A DNA stretch of 64,000 nucleotides from an uncultured Lachnospiraceae bacterium (GTDB taxonomy: Bacteria > Bacillota > Clostridia > Lachnospirales > Lachnospiraceae), in NCBI GenBank assembly GCA_910586255.1, contig CAJUHR010000015.1, positions 32,648-96,647 of the forward strand, in the 5' to 3' direction. Made by a program: the position numbers and the translations under genes. The notes beneath the pieces are model-generated. The model made no database searches. It saw nothing but the letters and a program-made list of their open reading frames with translations, and was not told the origin of the DNA. Positions 24,151 through 33,355 of this stretch are shown in pieces. Position 1 is the first letter of the stretch. Each line of letters begins with the position of its first letter.

Positions 24151-25677
24151 TCACTCTTCCTCAAATATCCCCTCATCCATCCTCCTTAACTCCCCAGAAA
24201 TCACCGGCTCAAACTCCATCAAATCAAGCACATCCTCCTGCAGGCGGACCCCCGGTGCAATCTCTAAGAGCTCTATGCCCTTCTCTCTAAGCCTAAACAC
24301 GGCCCGCTCCGTGACAAAAACCACCTCCTGCCCGGTCTCTAAGGCATACCGGCCGCTAAAGCTGATCTGCTGTACCCTTGACACCAGCTTTTTGCAGCTT
24401 CCCTCCTCCACGATCCGAAGCCTTCCGCCTCCACACTCCTGCAAAAGTCCCTTTGCCGTAAAGGAGCCCACAAAGACCACCTTTTTGGCGCTCTGGGAAA
24501 TATTGATGAAACCGCCCACTCCGTTGGCCAACCCGTTAAATTTGCTGACATTCACATTTCCTTCCTGATCAAATTCCGCAAAGGAAAGGACAGCCACATC
24601 CAAGCCGCCTCCGTCATACCAGTCAAACTGGTTGGTCTCGCACACAATGGCGCCGGCATTGTAGGCAATGCCGAAATCTGACCCGGTAGCCGGCACCCCT
24701 CCTATGATTCCCTGCTCAAGGGACAAGTAAACATCCCTGCCACGGCCTGATTCCTCCAAAACCTTTCCCACGCCTGCCGGAACCCCGAAGCCTAAATTGA
24801 CTATATCTCCCTTTTTCAGCTCCATGGCTGCCCGGCGGGCGATGACCTTGCGGAAATCCAGGGGCATTTTCTCCTCCTCCGGTAGCGGTCCCCTTCTTTT
24901 TCCCGACAAAATCTCGCTGTAATCGGTTTTCATGGACATGCGCTGTTTGGGATCCACCACAATCCCGTCCACAAAAATTCCCGGCACAATTACCTGATTC
25001 GGCTTTAGCTCCCCGTTTTTCACAACCCGTTTCACCTGACAAAGGACCTTTCCCCCGCAGTTTTTTACTGCCTGAGCCTGGGAGAGAGCCTCTGTCACCA
25101 AACCCTCATCCTCAAAGCTGACGTTTCCGTCCTCATCCGCCACGGATCCCCGAAGCAGTGCAATGTTCAGGGGAAAGGTCTTGTAAAATATATAATCGTT
25201 TACATCATGGTGAAATAAAAAAGAAAGCTCCTCCTTTGACCTTTCATTCAATCTTCCCCCTTCAACCCGGGGATCTACAAATGTTCTCAAGCCTACTTTC
25301 GTGATCAGTCCCGGCCTCCCGGCTGCAATCTCACGAACCAGCTGGGTCATCACTCCCTGAGGCAGGACATAGGCATCAATCTCATTGTCTGCCGCAAGCC
25401 GCTGCATCCGGACCGACCAGGTCCAATGGCTTCCGACCACCTTCCTGACCATCCCCTTGTGAGCAAAGTGGTCCGGGCCGCCGCCTTTTTTGTCTCCCAT
25501 GCCGGCACTGTGATAAAGGGTCAATGCTTTCGGGCTCCCCGTGTCAAGGAAACGTTTTTCAATCCCGCCCAAAAGCAGATCCGGATCATTGATTCCGCCT
25601 CCCCCGCCGGACAGCCATATGGCATCCCCGTCCTGAATACAGCGGGCCGCCTCCTCCACAGACATAATCTTACTCAT
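24151..25677 (-). CDS. Class I CoA transferase, second paralogue
   Basis: 508 residues with fused alpha and beta halves. The glycine-rich AIWLSGGGGGINDPDLLLGG (about residues 19-38) lies near the N-terminus and the catalytic Glu is expected in LSLEQGIIGGVPATG (about residues 325-339). It begins inside the last codons of the LacI gene (8-bp overlap), so regulator and enzyme are one transcript. It is a distant paralogue of the enzyme at 13057-14604 and presumably acts on a different or related acid. Substrate unknown. Confidence 0.88.
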   Translation of the reverse strand: MSKIMSVEEAARCIQDGDAIWLSGGGGGINDPDLLLGGIEKRFLDTGSPKALTLYHSAGMGDKKGGGPDHFAHKGMVRKVVGSHWTWSVRMQRLAADNEIDAYVLPQGVMTQLVREIAAGRPGLITKVGLRTFVDPRVEGGRLNERSKEELSFLFHHDVNDYIFYKTFPLNIALLRGSVADEDGNVSFEDEGLVTEALSQAQAVKNCGGKVLCQVKRVVKNGELKPNQVIVPGIFVDGIVVDPKQRMSMKTDYSEILSGKRRGPLPEEEKMPLDFRKVIARRAAMELKKGDIVNLGFGVPAGVGKVLEESGRGRDVYLSLEQGIIGGVPATGSDFGIAYNAGAIVCETNQFDWYDGGGLDVAVLSFAEFDQEGNVNVSKFNGLANGVGGFINISQSAKKVVFVGSFTAKGLLQECGGGRLRIVEEGSCKKLVSRVQQISFSGRYALETGQEVVFVTERAVFRLREKGIELLEIAPGVRLQEDVLDLMEFEPVISGELRRMDEGIFEEE

Positions 25678-26674
25678 ATGATACCTCCTTTACTGAATCT
25701 CTTATAATCAGCTTCCCCTCATAGACGGGAAAGCTTTTCTGACATTTATTTCGTATGGAATTGTCAATGTAGGTCATGGCCGCCTCTGCCATCTCCTTTG
25801 CCGGCGTACAGTATGTGGTCATGGCCGGGGCGATTTTCTCTGCCATAATGATGTCGTCAAAGCCCACCACGGACAAATCTTCCGGAATCACCAGACCGCA
25901 ATTGTGAGCGGTCTTATAGACATCAATGGCCAGCATATCGTTGGCCGCGAAGATGGCTCCCGGCCGGTCGGATCTCATGAGAAGCTGCCCGATTCGCTCC
26001 CTGCACGCCTCTGAGCAGTCCCCGTTAAATATCATATAATCCTCCCGGTAAGGGATCCCGTGGTCCTCCAGAGCCTTTCTCATCCCCTGATACCGCTCTT
26101 CATAAATCATATTGTGGAAATTCTGAAAGACCGCCCCGATTCTTTTGTGTCCCTGTCCGATCAGATAGGTGATGCACTCGTAGGTGGCCTTAAAGTTGTC
26201 CATGCGGATGCAATGGTCCATATCGTCCGGAAAGGTTCTGTTTAAATACACATAGGGGATCCTGGCAGAGGCCAGCTTATGTACATACTGATGTTCATTG
26301 GTACAGGGAGTCACCACCACCCCATCCACATTTCTTTGACAGAGAATCTCTACAAACTGCTTTTCTCTCTCCCCGTCATTTCCTGAATTGCACAGATATA
26401 CCATGTATCCCAGCTTTCCCGCCGCCTCCTCCAGATACTTGGCCAGCCTGGCATAATACATGTTCATCACATCTGGTATAATCAGAGCCAGCACGTTGGA
26501 CCTTCCCGTCTTTAAGCTGACTGCCACCTTGTTGGGCCTGTAATCCAGCTGACGGATCGCCTCCCAGACCTTTTTGCGGGTTTCTTCCTTAATATAACCT
26601 TTATCGGATATTGTTCTGGAAACCGTGCACACAGATACTCCCGCCAACTTAGCAACATCCTTGATTGTCGCCAT
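25670..26674 (-). CDS. LacI-family transcriptional regulator
   Basis: 334 residues. The N-terminal LacI helix-turn-helix and hinge are complete: ATIKDVAKLAGVSVCTVSRT, then GYIKEETRKKVWEAIRQLDY. The effector domain is of the periplasmic-binding-protein type (VLALIIPDVMNMYYARLAKY; AIFAANDMLAIDVYK; LSVVGFDDI). The start at 26674 follows GAGGTGA. It is co-transcribed with a CoA transferase and is the best candidate to bind the TAAACGTTTA operators of the echA operon 5 kb away, which is inference. Ligand unknown. Confidence 0.92.
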   Translation of the reverse strand: MATIKDVAKLAGVSVCTVSRTISDKGYIKEETRKKVWEAIRQLDYRPNKVAVSLKTGRSNVLALIIPDVMNMYYARLAKYLEEAAGKLGYMVYLCNSGNDGEREKQFVEILCQRNVDGVVVTPCTNEHQYVHKLASARIPYVYLNRTFPDDMDHCIRMDNFKATYECITYLIGQGHKRIGAVFQNFHNMIYEERYQGMRKALEDHGIPYREDYMIFNGDCSEACRERIGQLLMRSDRPGAIFAANDMLAIDVYKTAHNCGLVIPEDLSVVGFDDIIMAEKIAPAMTTYCTPAKEMAEAAMTYIDNSIRNKCQKSFPVYEGKLIIRDSVKEVSYE

Positions 26675-26732
26675 ATTTTTCACCTCATAAGTCACTGCAT
26701 AACATTTCCTGGGGTTCTCTCCAATGAAACCA

Positions 26733-26762
26733 ATTCTAGCATATTTTCCAAACGAAAATCAA
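26733..26762 (-). promoter_or_regulatory. Putative promoter of the lacI-CoA transferase operon
   Basis: TTGATT (26762-26757) and TAGAAT (26738-26733) on the minus strand with an 18-bp spacer. TTTTCGTTTGGAAAA within the spacer is a weak palindrome that could be an operator. Confidence 0.45.
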
Positions 26763-26816
26763 GCCCTTCTGCAAACGTCATGAGGTTTTAGTGCTGCTTT
26801 TTGGGTGTTGCTTGGT

Positions 26817-26936
26817 TACTGTTCACACCCAATGTCATTTAGTTTAGTCCTGAGAATGTTCATCCTTGGAAAAAGGAGAGGGAGGCGTATCTTCCGGCAA
26901 AGCTTTTCTAAACAACATTGACCTGTGAACAGAAAC
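26817..26936. repeat. Repeat-like element with GTTACTGTTCACA ends
   Basis: TTACTGTTCACA near 26817 and TGTGAACAGAAAC near 26926 face each other as inverted ends of a 120-bp non-coding stretch. The ends match other small repeats in the window. The interior shows no coding signal. Confidence 0.45.
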
Positions 26937-26938
26937 AA

Positions 26939-28003
26939 TCATTCTGAATTATTTTTTCTAAGAGCTATTTTAAAGTTGACAAAAATCAGGATTCCCACCA
27001 CCGCCATGAGAACCAGTGCTACAGGCCGGACGAACACATACCGCATGACGCTCAGCTTCTTGGCACCGGCAATCATCAGAGAGCGGCGGAGATTCTCCTC
27101 CAGCATTTGCCCTAAAATCATGGCAATCAGCACAGGCGGCAGCGGAACCATGCTTCCTCCCACCGCCCCATTGTTGGCTGCCTCCGGAGCTATGATTCCC
27201 CGCTCGTCTCCTTTGTTTTTTCCGAAGTCCGGATTGTCTCCATAAACCCGTCTGGCCTCCCCGTAGGCCACAAAGGAGGCAATGGCTCCGCCGGTTCCCG
27301 GCAAAATCCCAATTACAATTCCGATCAGGGAGGATTTTAAGGTCATCCACCATTCCCGAATCAAAATTGTCCACCAGATTTGTCTCTGCCTTACCTTTCC
27401 GGTGTCTGCCCTCTCCACCCCGTTCTCCTCCTCTGCTTTTCCCAAAAGAGACAGCATTTCCGACACGGCAAAGAGCCCCACCACCACGGGAACCAGGTTC
27501 AACCCGGCAGAAAGCTGTAAAGAGTGCATGGTAAAACGGTAATTACCGCTCAAATTGTCCACACCTACCAGCGAAAGCAGAATCCCCACTGCCACTGCAA
27601 AAAATCCCTTTGCCAGGGAATCCCCCATCAGGCTTCCCACAATAGCCAGCCCCCCAAAGCAGACCAAAAACATCTCCGGCGGCCCGAACTTTAAGGCCAG
27701 ACCCGCCAGAACGGGGGTGAAAAAGAGAAGCACAAGGCAGCCGGCAAAGCCGCCGATCCCGCTCGCAATAACCGAGTACAAAAGAGCCTCCTTGGCTCTC
27801 CCTGCCTTTGCCATCAAATTTCCGTTAATGGCCGTGCAGGCTGCCTCTGCCGCCCCGGGACAGTTTAACAGAATGGCTGATATGGAACCTCCATAGGTTG
27901 CGCCCATGTAGATCCCTGCCAGCATGGTAATGCGAAAAAGTAGCCCGATTAGGGCGGATTTTGAATGTTTTTGAGGATTATGTGAGCACAAAGTGCGGAG
28001 CAA
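26939..28003 (-). pseudogene. Decayed TctA-type tricarboxylate transporter permease
   Basis: The open frame encodes 354 residues, while TctA permeases have about 500. The conserved motif GIYMGATYGGSISAILLN, normally near residue 55-70, appears near the start after about 28 unrelated residues, so the natural N-terminus is lost. ILPGTGGAIASFVAYGEAR and PEAANNGAVGGSMVPLP are present, but the text then jumps to PPVLIAMILGQMLEENLRRSL, skipping about 120 residues of membrane segments that intact proteins have between these motifs. No TctB or TctC genes are present. It looks like a deletion-bearing relic rather than a working transporter. Confidence 0.75.
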
Positions 28004-28015
28004 TCCGGTATCATA

Positions 28016-28039
28016 GGGGTCAAAAGACCTTTTGACCCC
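28016..28039. repeat. Perfect hairpin GGGGTCAAAA/TTTTGACCCC
   Basis: A 10-bp perfect stem with a GACC loop, 70 bp after the symporter stop. A partial match, GGGTCAAAAGAC, occurs at about 9393-9404. It may end symporter transcription or be a dispersed repeat. Confidence 0.55.
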
Positions 28040-28108
28040 AACATCTTTACAGACATACAGCAGGTTCGCAGACCTGCCGGCAGGAAGATAGTTCCTAACC
28101 AGTCTTTT

Positions 28109-29641
28109 TTACCTTCCCACAGACTCATATTCCTTCACGATCTCCTCTGACGGAGCAGCCGTCACCAGAGAGACAATCACAATGGCCCCGCAGGCCACCA
28201 GAAATGCCGGGAGAAGTTCATAGATATTCCAGGAGCCGCCCAGGGGGCTCACCAGATATTTCCACACAAACACCATGACACCGCCGGAGACCATTCCTGC
28301 CAATGCTCCCTGGAAATTGCTCCGCTTCCAGAACAGAGCCGCCAGGACCACCGGCCCGAATGAAGCGCCAAAGCCTGCCCAGGCAAAGGACACCACATGG
28401 AACACGGAGCTGTCCGGATTCCACGCCAGCACGAGACTGACCAGGGCCACCGCCGCCACCGTCAGCCTGGCAGCCAGCATGGAGGCCTTCTCACTGAGCT
28501 TCATTCCAAAAAAGTCCTGCATCAGATTCTGGGACACCCCGGAGGCCGCCGTCAGAAGCTGAGAATCTGCCGTTGACATGGTACAGGCCAGAATCCCTGC
28601 CAGCACAATGCCTGCCACAGCCGATGCGAGAAAGCCGTATTGTCCCAGAAGCCCGGAAAGCCGGATCACCACAGTCTCTGCCTCAGAGCTGGTGGAAAAC
28701 ATGGGAATCTTTCCTGCAGCCGATACGCCGTAGCCGATAATCCCGATAAGGATAGCCACAAACATAGAAATCACCACCCACAGAGACGCGATCCGCCGGG
28801 ATATGCCGATCTCCTTCTCGTCCCTCATAGCCATAAACCGCAGAAGAATATGAGGCATACCGAAATATCCCAGCCCCCAGGCACACATGGAGATCATGTT
28901 TAGTGTGCCGTAGGGCGCCGCCTGTCCTAAGGCCCGGTCATGAATCATGGACAGGCTTAAATATCCATCCAAAGACCGGGCATTTTCCAGCACCACATTC
29001 CATCCTCCTGCCACGCTCACCCCGAAAAATACGATCACCACCAGGGCAATTGTCATAACAATGCTTTGAATCAGGTCCGTAGTGGACACCGCCAGGAAGC
29101 CCCCCAGCACCGTATAGCCTACAATGACCAGGGCTCCCACTATCATTGCCACATGGTACTCCACCCCGAACAGGCTGGAAAACAGCGTTCCCACTGCCTT
29201 AAAGCCGGAGGCCGTATAAGGAATGAAAAAGATCAGAATAATAACCGCTGCTATGCACATCAGAATATTTTTCTCATCCCGATAGCGGCGGGAAAAGAAA
29301 TCCGGAATCGTAAAGGCATTGCACGCCATGGAGTATCTGCGCAGACGCTTTGCCACAATCAGCCAGTTTAAATATGTGCCTGCCGCCAGCCCGATGGCCG
29401 TCCAGCCTGCATCTGCGATTCCCGACAGATAGGCCACTCCGGGAAGTCCCATCAGCAGCCAGCTGCTCATGTCGGACGCCTCCGCGCTCATAGCCGCCAC
29501 TAACGGCCCCAGCTTTCTTCCGCCCAGATAAAAGCCCTCTGCAGAACTGTCGCCTTTTCTGCTGAAATAATAACCGATGTAAATCATTAGAATCAGATAG
29601 GCTATAATCGCCAGTAAGATTCCTGTCTGTCCCGTATTCAT
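28109..29641 (-). CDS. Sodium:solute symporter, PutP-like
   Basis: 510 residues, the usual length for the PutP branch of the SSS family, with about thirteen membrane segments. The family regions ISRKGDSSAEGFYLGGR-like start (SRKGDSSAEGFYLGGRKLG, about residues 27-45) and AMSAEASDMSSWLLMGLPG (about 50-68) are characteristic of proline/sodium symporters. The start at 29641 follows GAGGAGG. It stands between the decayed TctA gene and a TetR/dacA pair. Proline is the best guess; other solutes are possible. Confidence 0.88.
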   Translation of the reverse strand: MNTGQTGILLAIIAYLILMIYIGYYFSRKGDSSAEGFYLGGRKLGPLVAAMSAEASDMSSWLLMGLPGVAYLSGIADAGWTAIGLAAGTYLNWLIVAKRLRRYSMACNAFTIPDFFSRRYRDEKNILMCIAAVIILIFFIPYTASGFKAVGTLFSSLFGVEYHVAMIVGALVIVGYTVLGGFLAVSTTDLIQSIVMTIALVVIVFFGVSVAGGWNVVLENARSLDGYLSLSMIHDRALGQAAPYGTLNMISMCAWGLGYFGMPHILLRFMAMRDEKEIGISRRIASLWVVISMFVAILIGIIGYGVSAAGKIPMFSTSSEAETVVIRLSGLLGQYGFLASAVAGIVLAGILACTMSTADSQLLTAASGVSQNLMQDFFGMKLSEKASMLAARLTVAAVALVSLVLAWNPDSSVFHVVSFAWAGFGASFGPVVLAALFWKRSNFQGALAGMVSGGVMVFVWKYLVSPLGGSWNIYELLPAFLVACGAIVIVSLVTAAPSEEIVKEYESVGR

Positions 29642-29974
29642 AATTGTCCTCCTCAAAATGTACAGGCGGCACAGGAAGCCCGTGCTCTTTTCCCGCCTGT
29701 TGCTTTCGGGCCATTATATCACGTAGCAAAACAGAACACAATACAGAACGAATTATAGACTATATTCTATACTATTTTATAATTAATTGTAAAACAATCA
29801 GTAAATGCAAGAAAATACCGCTATACGAAAACCAAAATAATTTTGTACGATTAACAGAATAAAATTGTATATAATTCCGTACATTTCTTAATCACCGGAT
29901 TGTAAAATCACGAAGAATGAAGCAATCCAAGTATCTCAGAATACTCTATAAAATTGCAGGTCCGGCTGTATGGC

Positions 29975-30568
29975 TCATGCTCCCTTCGGCAAAAGGCTGC
30001 TCAAAAAGGAGGGCAGCACCGAGGCGCTGTACTGCCGCAAAGAATATTCCCCGCCGCACAGACACCAGTCATACATCAGAGCTCTCTCGCTCATGGCATA
30101 GATTTTCACCATCTCACTGACACTGGAACATGAATTTAGCTGCCCTGCCTCCATGCCCTCCCCGATAATCCGGCGCAGCAGCTTGTAGTAGGTACGGTTC
30201 CGATCCAGCAAATGCTTTTCCCCGTTGGTCACAAGCTGGGTAGACAAAAGTCTGGCCAGAAGCTCCACGGAAACGCTGTTCTCAATCATGGCAAACAGCT
30301 CTCTGTTTAAAAACAAAAGCTTCCCCATGGCATCCATCTCCGGGTCCAGCTTAAGAGACAGCTCCTCGTACTTCTCATCAAACAGGGAGCTGAGAGTGCC
30401 AAGCAGGGCATCCTTCCCGTCAAAATAGTGGTAAAAGGAACCCTTGGAGGTACGAGATACCTCAATGATCTCCTCCACCGTAGTATCCTCATACCCCTGT
30501 TCATAAAACAGCTTCCAGGCTGCATTGACAATTCTGCTGCGGGTATTGCGGGCATTTTTCTTGGCCAT
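29975..30568 (-). CDS. TetR/AcrR-family regulator
   Basis: 197 residues with a TetR helix-turn-helix at about residues 10-57: RIVNAAWKLFYEQGYEDTTV and TSKGSFYHYFDGKDAL. The C-terminal ligand domain is not assigned to a subfamily. It follows the dacA-like gene by 25 bp on the same strand, so the two may be co-transcribed. Confidence 0.9.
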   Translation of the reverse strand: MAKKNARNTRSRIVNAAWKLFYEQGYEDTTVEEIIEVSRTSKGSFYHYFDGKDALLGTLSSLFDEKYEELSLKLDPEMDAMGKLLFLNRELFAMIENSVSVELLARLLSTQLVTNGEKHLLDRNRTYYKLLRRIIGEGMEAGQLNSCSSVSEMVKIYAMSERALMYDWCLCGGEYSLRQYSASVLPSFLSSLLPKGA

Positions 30569-30593
30569 ATTCGGATTCCTTTCTATGCAATCA

Positions 30594-31790
30594 TCACGGA
30601 CTCTGGGACGGATTCTTTTGTACTTGCTCAGGGCTTTCCATACCGATCAATTGCTGGTAATTGGCAAATCCATAATCCAGCAGGGCCTTAGTGTCCGTGT
30701 AATGGGTCTGCTTTGACTTCATAACCACAGTAATCAGCCGCACCCCATTGCGCTCGGCTCCTGTCACCAGTGTATTTCCGGCCAGGGACGTATAACCGGT
30801 CTTTCCGCCAATAATGCCCTCATAGTAGCGGGAGTCAGACGGATACATCATCTTGTGGCCCATGGTAATGGTTTTGGCCCCTTCCTTTTTGGTCGCCGGA
30901 AAATCGTAGGTGAGAGTGGTGGAGATTCTTCTGAAAGTCTCGTTTTCAAGAGCTGCTCTCATAATCAGCGCCATATCATGAGGCGTGGTTTTATGACTGG
31001 CGTCATTAAGGCCGTGGGGATTGGCAAAATGCGTATTGGTGCAGCCTAGCTGTGCGGCCTTCTCATTCATTAGGCCTGCAAAATTTGCCACGCTCCCTGC
31101 CACATGCTCTGCCAGCCCGTTGCCGATCTCATTGGCCGACTTTAACAAAAGGCCATGGAGGCTTTGCTCCACCGTCAGACGGTCTCCCTCGGTGATTCCC
31201 AAGGATACTGCCCCGGACTCCAAATTGGTGGTGGCGGAGGCAGAAAACGTCACCACATCCGTCAGACTGCATCTCTCCAAAACAAGAAGAGCCGTCATCA
31301 CCTTGGTAATGCTGGCCGGATAAAACTGCTGATCGGCATTTTTTCCATAGAGCACCTTTCCTGTGGCAGCGTCCATCAGCACGGCGCCCTCCGCCGCTAT
31401 CTCCGGCGCCTGGATCACTGTCTGAGAAGCAGCGCTGTCTGTCTGGCCGGCCGGCATCTCCCCTGATGGCTGTCCCCCCGGCGCCTGAAAAACCGAGGAC
31501 GGCTCCCCTGATGGCTGCCGCGCCGGCAGCTGACCTCCTGGCGTCTGCTCTCCCGGCGCCTGTCCAGTACCGCCGGGGCCCTTTGTCTCGGAGGAGGCTC
31601 CCACAGTCAGCGTCCTGCTTCCCCCCGCAAAATCCGGTCCTGGAAGGCTTACTCCCACGGGCATCTGCCCGAAGAGCACCTCTTCATTTCCCATGGGATT
31701 GGGAGGAACCTCCTCATTCCCGTAAGCCACACGGACAAATGCCACACAAAGTCCAATCCCAAAGCACAAGGCTCTCTTCCAGTTTTTCAT
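30594..31790 (-). CDS. D-alanyl-D-alanine carboxypeptidase (peptidase S11)
   Basis: 398 residues. A signal peptide is followed by an unusually long Gly/Pro/Gln-rich linker (about residues 65-130, units like APGGQPSGE). The S11 catalytic motifs are all present: S160-I-T-K163, S218-A-N220 and GGKTGYTS (about residues 340-347). These enzymes trim the terminal D-Ala of peptidoglycan stem peptides outside the membrane. The usual C-terminal PBP5 domain is absent: only about 55 residues follow KTG. Divergent from a polysaccharide deacetylase gene across a repeat-bearing gap. Confidence 0.92.
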   Translation of the reverse strand: MKNWKRALCFGIGLCVAFVRVAYGNEEVPPNPMGNEEVLFGQMPVGVSLPGPDFAGGSRTLTVGASSETKGPGGTGQAPGEQTPGGQLPARQPSGEPSSVFQAPGGQPSGEMPAGQTDSAASQTVIQAPEIAAEGAVLMDAATGKVLYGKNADQQFYPASITKVMTALLVLERCSLTDVVTFSASATTNLESGAVSLGITEGDRLTVEQSLHGLLLKSANEIGNGLAEHVAGSVANFAGLMNEKAAQLGCTNTHFANPHGLNDASHKTTPHDMALIMRAALENETFRRISTTLTYDFPATKKEGAKTITMGHKMMYPSDSRYYEGIIGGKTGYTSLAGNTLVTGAERNGVRLITVVMKSKQTHYTDTKALLDYGFANYQQLIGMESPEQVQKNPSQSP

Positions 31791-31882
31791 CTCTGTTCTC
31801 CCGTCATATTGTCTTTGCTCTAAATTCTACCATATTTTCTTTCTTATAAAAATAAAAACTTTCTTACCTTTTTTGTTCCTTT

Positions 31883-31891
31883 GTATGAAGG
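31883..31891. repeat. Left 9-bp target duplication, copy 3
   Basis: GTATGAAGG immediately before the third 150-bp element; the same 9 bp recur at 32044-32052 immediately after it. GTATGAAG occurs a third time at about 32085-32092. Confidence 0.75.
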
Positions 31892-32043
31892 CTACAGTTC
31901 GCGGGGCGGGGAAAAACGGATAAAAGCAGGCGTCAAGCTTGCTTGTAAGACTGATTTTATCCGTTTTTCCACATCGGGCGAACACACAATGCTTCTTGTT
32001 CGGCGTAAGCCGGACAAGAAGATGCCTGCCCGTGAACAGTATC
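31892..32043. mobile_element. 150-bp MITE-like element, copy 3, with 9-bp target duplication
   Basis: Ends CTACAGTTCGCGGGGC and GCCCGTGAACAGTATC are imperfect inverted repeats. The interior is nearly identical to copy 1 (opposite orientation): the GGAAAAACGGATAAAA hairpin and CTTCTTGTTCGGC/GCCGGACAAGAAG hairpin. Flanked by the direct duplication GTATGAAGG. It fills most of the gap between two divergent cell-wall genes. No coding capacity. Confidence 0.85.
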
Positions 32044-32145
32044 GTATGAAGGATTATAGTTCACATATACCCTGTAAACAACAACGTATGAAGCCTCCTC
32101 CTTCCCCATATACATAGTAATAATAAAGAATGAGCAGGTTATTTC

Positions 32146-32997
32146 ATGACACACTACAATCACGCTTACCGGCTCTACTGCAGGCCCATGGCAAAAATCC
32201 TGTTTCTTTTTATTCTGTCCTTCATCTTTGGACACTGGCTGGCTTTTATCACCCACCCTGTCTCCTCTGTCTCCGTTGCCGTCCCGGCCTCCGCCAACGG
32301 CAACTGGGGCTTAAGCTTCCAGCAGGAAGGTCAGCCTCCCATCGGCAATGCCACCTCTGACTACCTGAAACAGTTTAACGCCCATTACATGGCGGATACC
32401 CAAGAAAAAATTCTTTATCTGACCTTTGACGCAGGCTACGAAAACGGCAACACACCCGCGATTCTGGATGCATTAAAAAAGCACAAGGCTCCCGCCGCCT
32501 TCTTTCTGGTAGGCAATTATCTGACCACCAGCCCGGATCTGGTCAAGCGAATGGTGGCGGAAGGCCATATTGTAGGCAACCACACCTTCCATCACCCCGA
32601 CATGTCAAAAATTTCCACGAAAGAATCCTTTTCAAAAGAGTTGGGCTCCCTGGAAGACCTCTATGAACAGGTGACAGAACAAAAAATGCAGCGCTTCTAC
32701 CGTCCTCCCCAGGGAAAATACAGTGAATCCAACCTGCAGATGGCAAAGGATTTGGGCTATCACACATTTTTCTGGAGCCTGGCCTATGTGGACTGGTATG
32801 AGGACAAACAGCCCTCCCATGAGGAGGCTTTCAAAAAGCTGTTAAACCGCGTCCACCCCGGAGCTATTGTCCTTCTGCACAGCACATCCAAAACCAACGG
32901 GGAGATTCTTGATGAGCTTCTGACCCGGTGGGAGGAAATGGGCTATCAGTTCCGGTCCTTAAGCGAGCTTGCCGCCGAGCCGGCTTCTGACACATGA
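32146..32997 (+). CDS. Polysaccharide deacetylase, PdaA-like
   Basis: 283 residues. A membrane/signal segment (about residues 17-40) precedes a NodB-type deacetylase domain: LYLTFDAGYENG holds the catalytic Asp, GNHTFHHPDMS the metal-binding HxxxH, RFYRPPQGKY the motif-3 Arg/Pro stretch, and GAIVLLHSTSKTN the closing His. The order and the DAGYENG form match PdaA, which makes muramic delta-lactam in spore cortex. A sporulation role is inference. The start is ATG 32146 behind a weak GAGCAGG; ATG 32188 is an alternative. Closed by a strong terminator. Confidence 0.88.
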   Translation: MTHYNHAYRLYCRPMAKILFLFILSFIFGHWLAFITHPVSSVSVAVPASANGNWGLSFQQEGQPPIGNATSDYLKQFNAHYMADTQEKILYLTFDAGYENGNTPAILDALKKHKAPAAFFLVGNYLTTSPDLVKRMVAEGHIVGNHTFHHPDMSKISTKESFSKELGSLEDLYEQVTEQKMQRFYRPPQGKYSESNLQMAKDLGYHTFFWSLAYVDWYEDKQPSHEEAFKKLLNRVHPGAIVLLHSTSKTNGEILDELLTRWEEMGYQFRSLSELAAEPASDT

Positions 32998-33024
32998 CCA
33001 GATTCTCTTCCCGCCGCCGCACCC

Positions 33025-33060
33025 GGAAAAAGCAGAGAACTGCTGCGCTCTGCTTTTTCC
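33025..33060 (+). terminator. Terminator of the deacetylase gene
   Basis: GGAAAAAGCAGAG (33025-33037) / CTCTGCTTTTTCC (33048-33060): perfect 13-bp stem, 10-nt loop, T-run within the 3' arm, 28 bp after the stop. Confidence 0.8.
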
Positions 33061-33257
33061 ATATTCAAAAGGCATTTTCCCAGCCAAAGGGACGATACCG
33101 GAAAATACCATTCATTGCTCCGCTTTTTAAAATTTCTGCGTCAGGCCATCGACAAAGATAGGCCGCCAACCCGGTATCCAAAAAATATAACTTTATTTTA
33201 CTCGGAATCATTTTCCCTTGTCAAAAGGATTATTTTCTCCCCCATTGCAGAAAAACC

Positions 33258-33285
33258 TTGCCATATTTCCATTTTCCTATATAAT
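33258..33285 (+). promoter_or_regulatory. Promoter of carB
   Basis: TTGCCA (33258-33263) and TATAAT (33280-33285) with a 16-bp spacer, about 70 bp before the carB start. The leader contains a TTACTGTTCAT motif (33305-33315) but no visible attenuator. The rest of the 33061-33257 stretch holds nothing that I can support. Confidence 0.65.
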
Positions 33286-33355
33286 GTTAAGGGAGAAAAC
33301 CACGTTACTGTTCATACCATTCAGATACCATATACCACACAAGGAGGATTTTATT

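Noticed and set aside
33061..33355. Pyrimidine attenuator (PyrR type) in the carB leader
   Set aside because: No anti-terminator/terminator pair or PyrR-binding motif could be traced; only a promoter and an ACTGTTCAT motif are seen.
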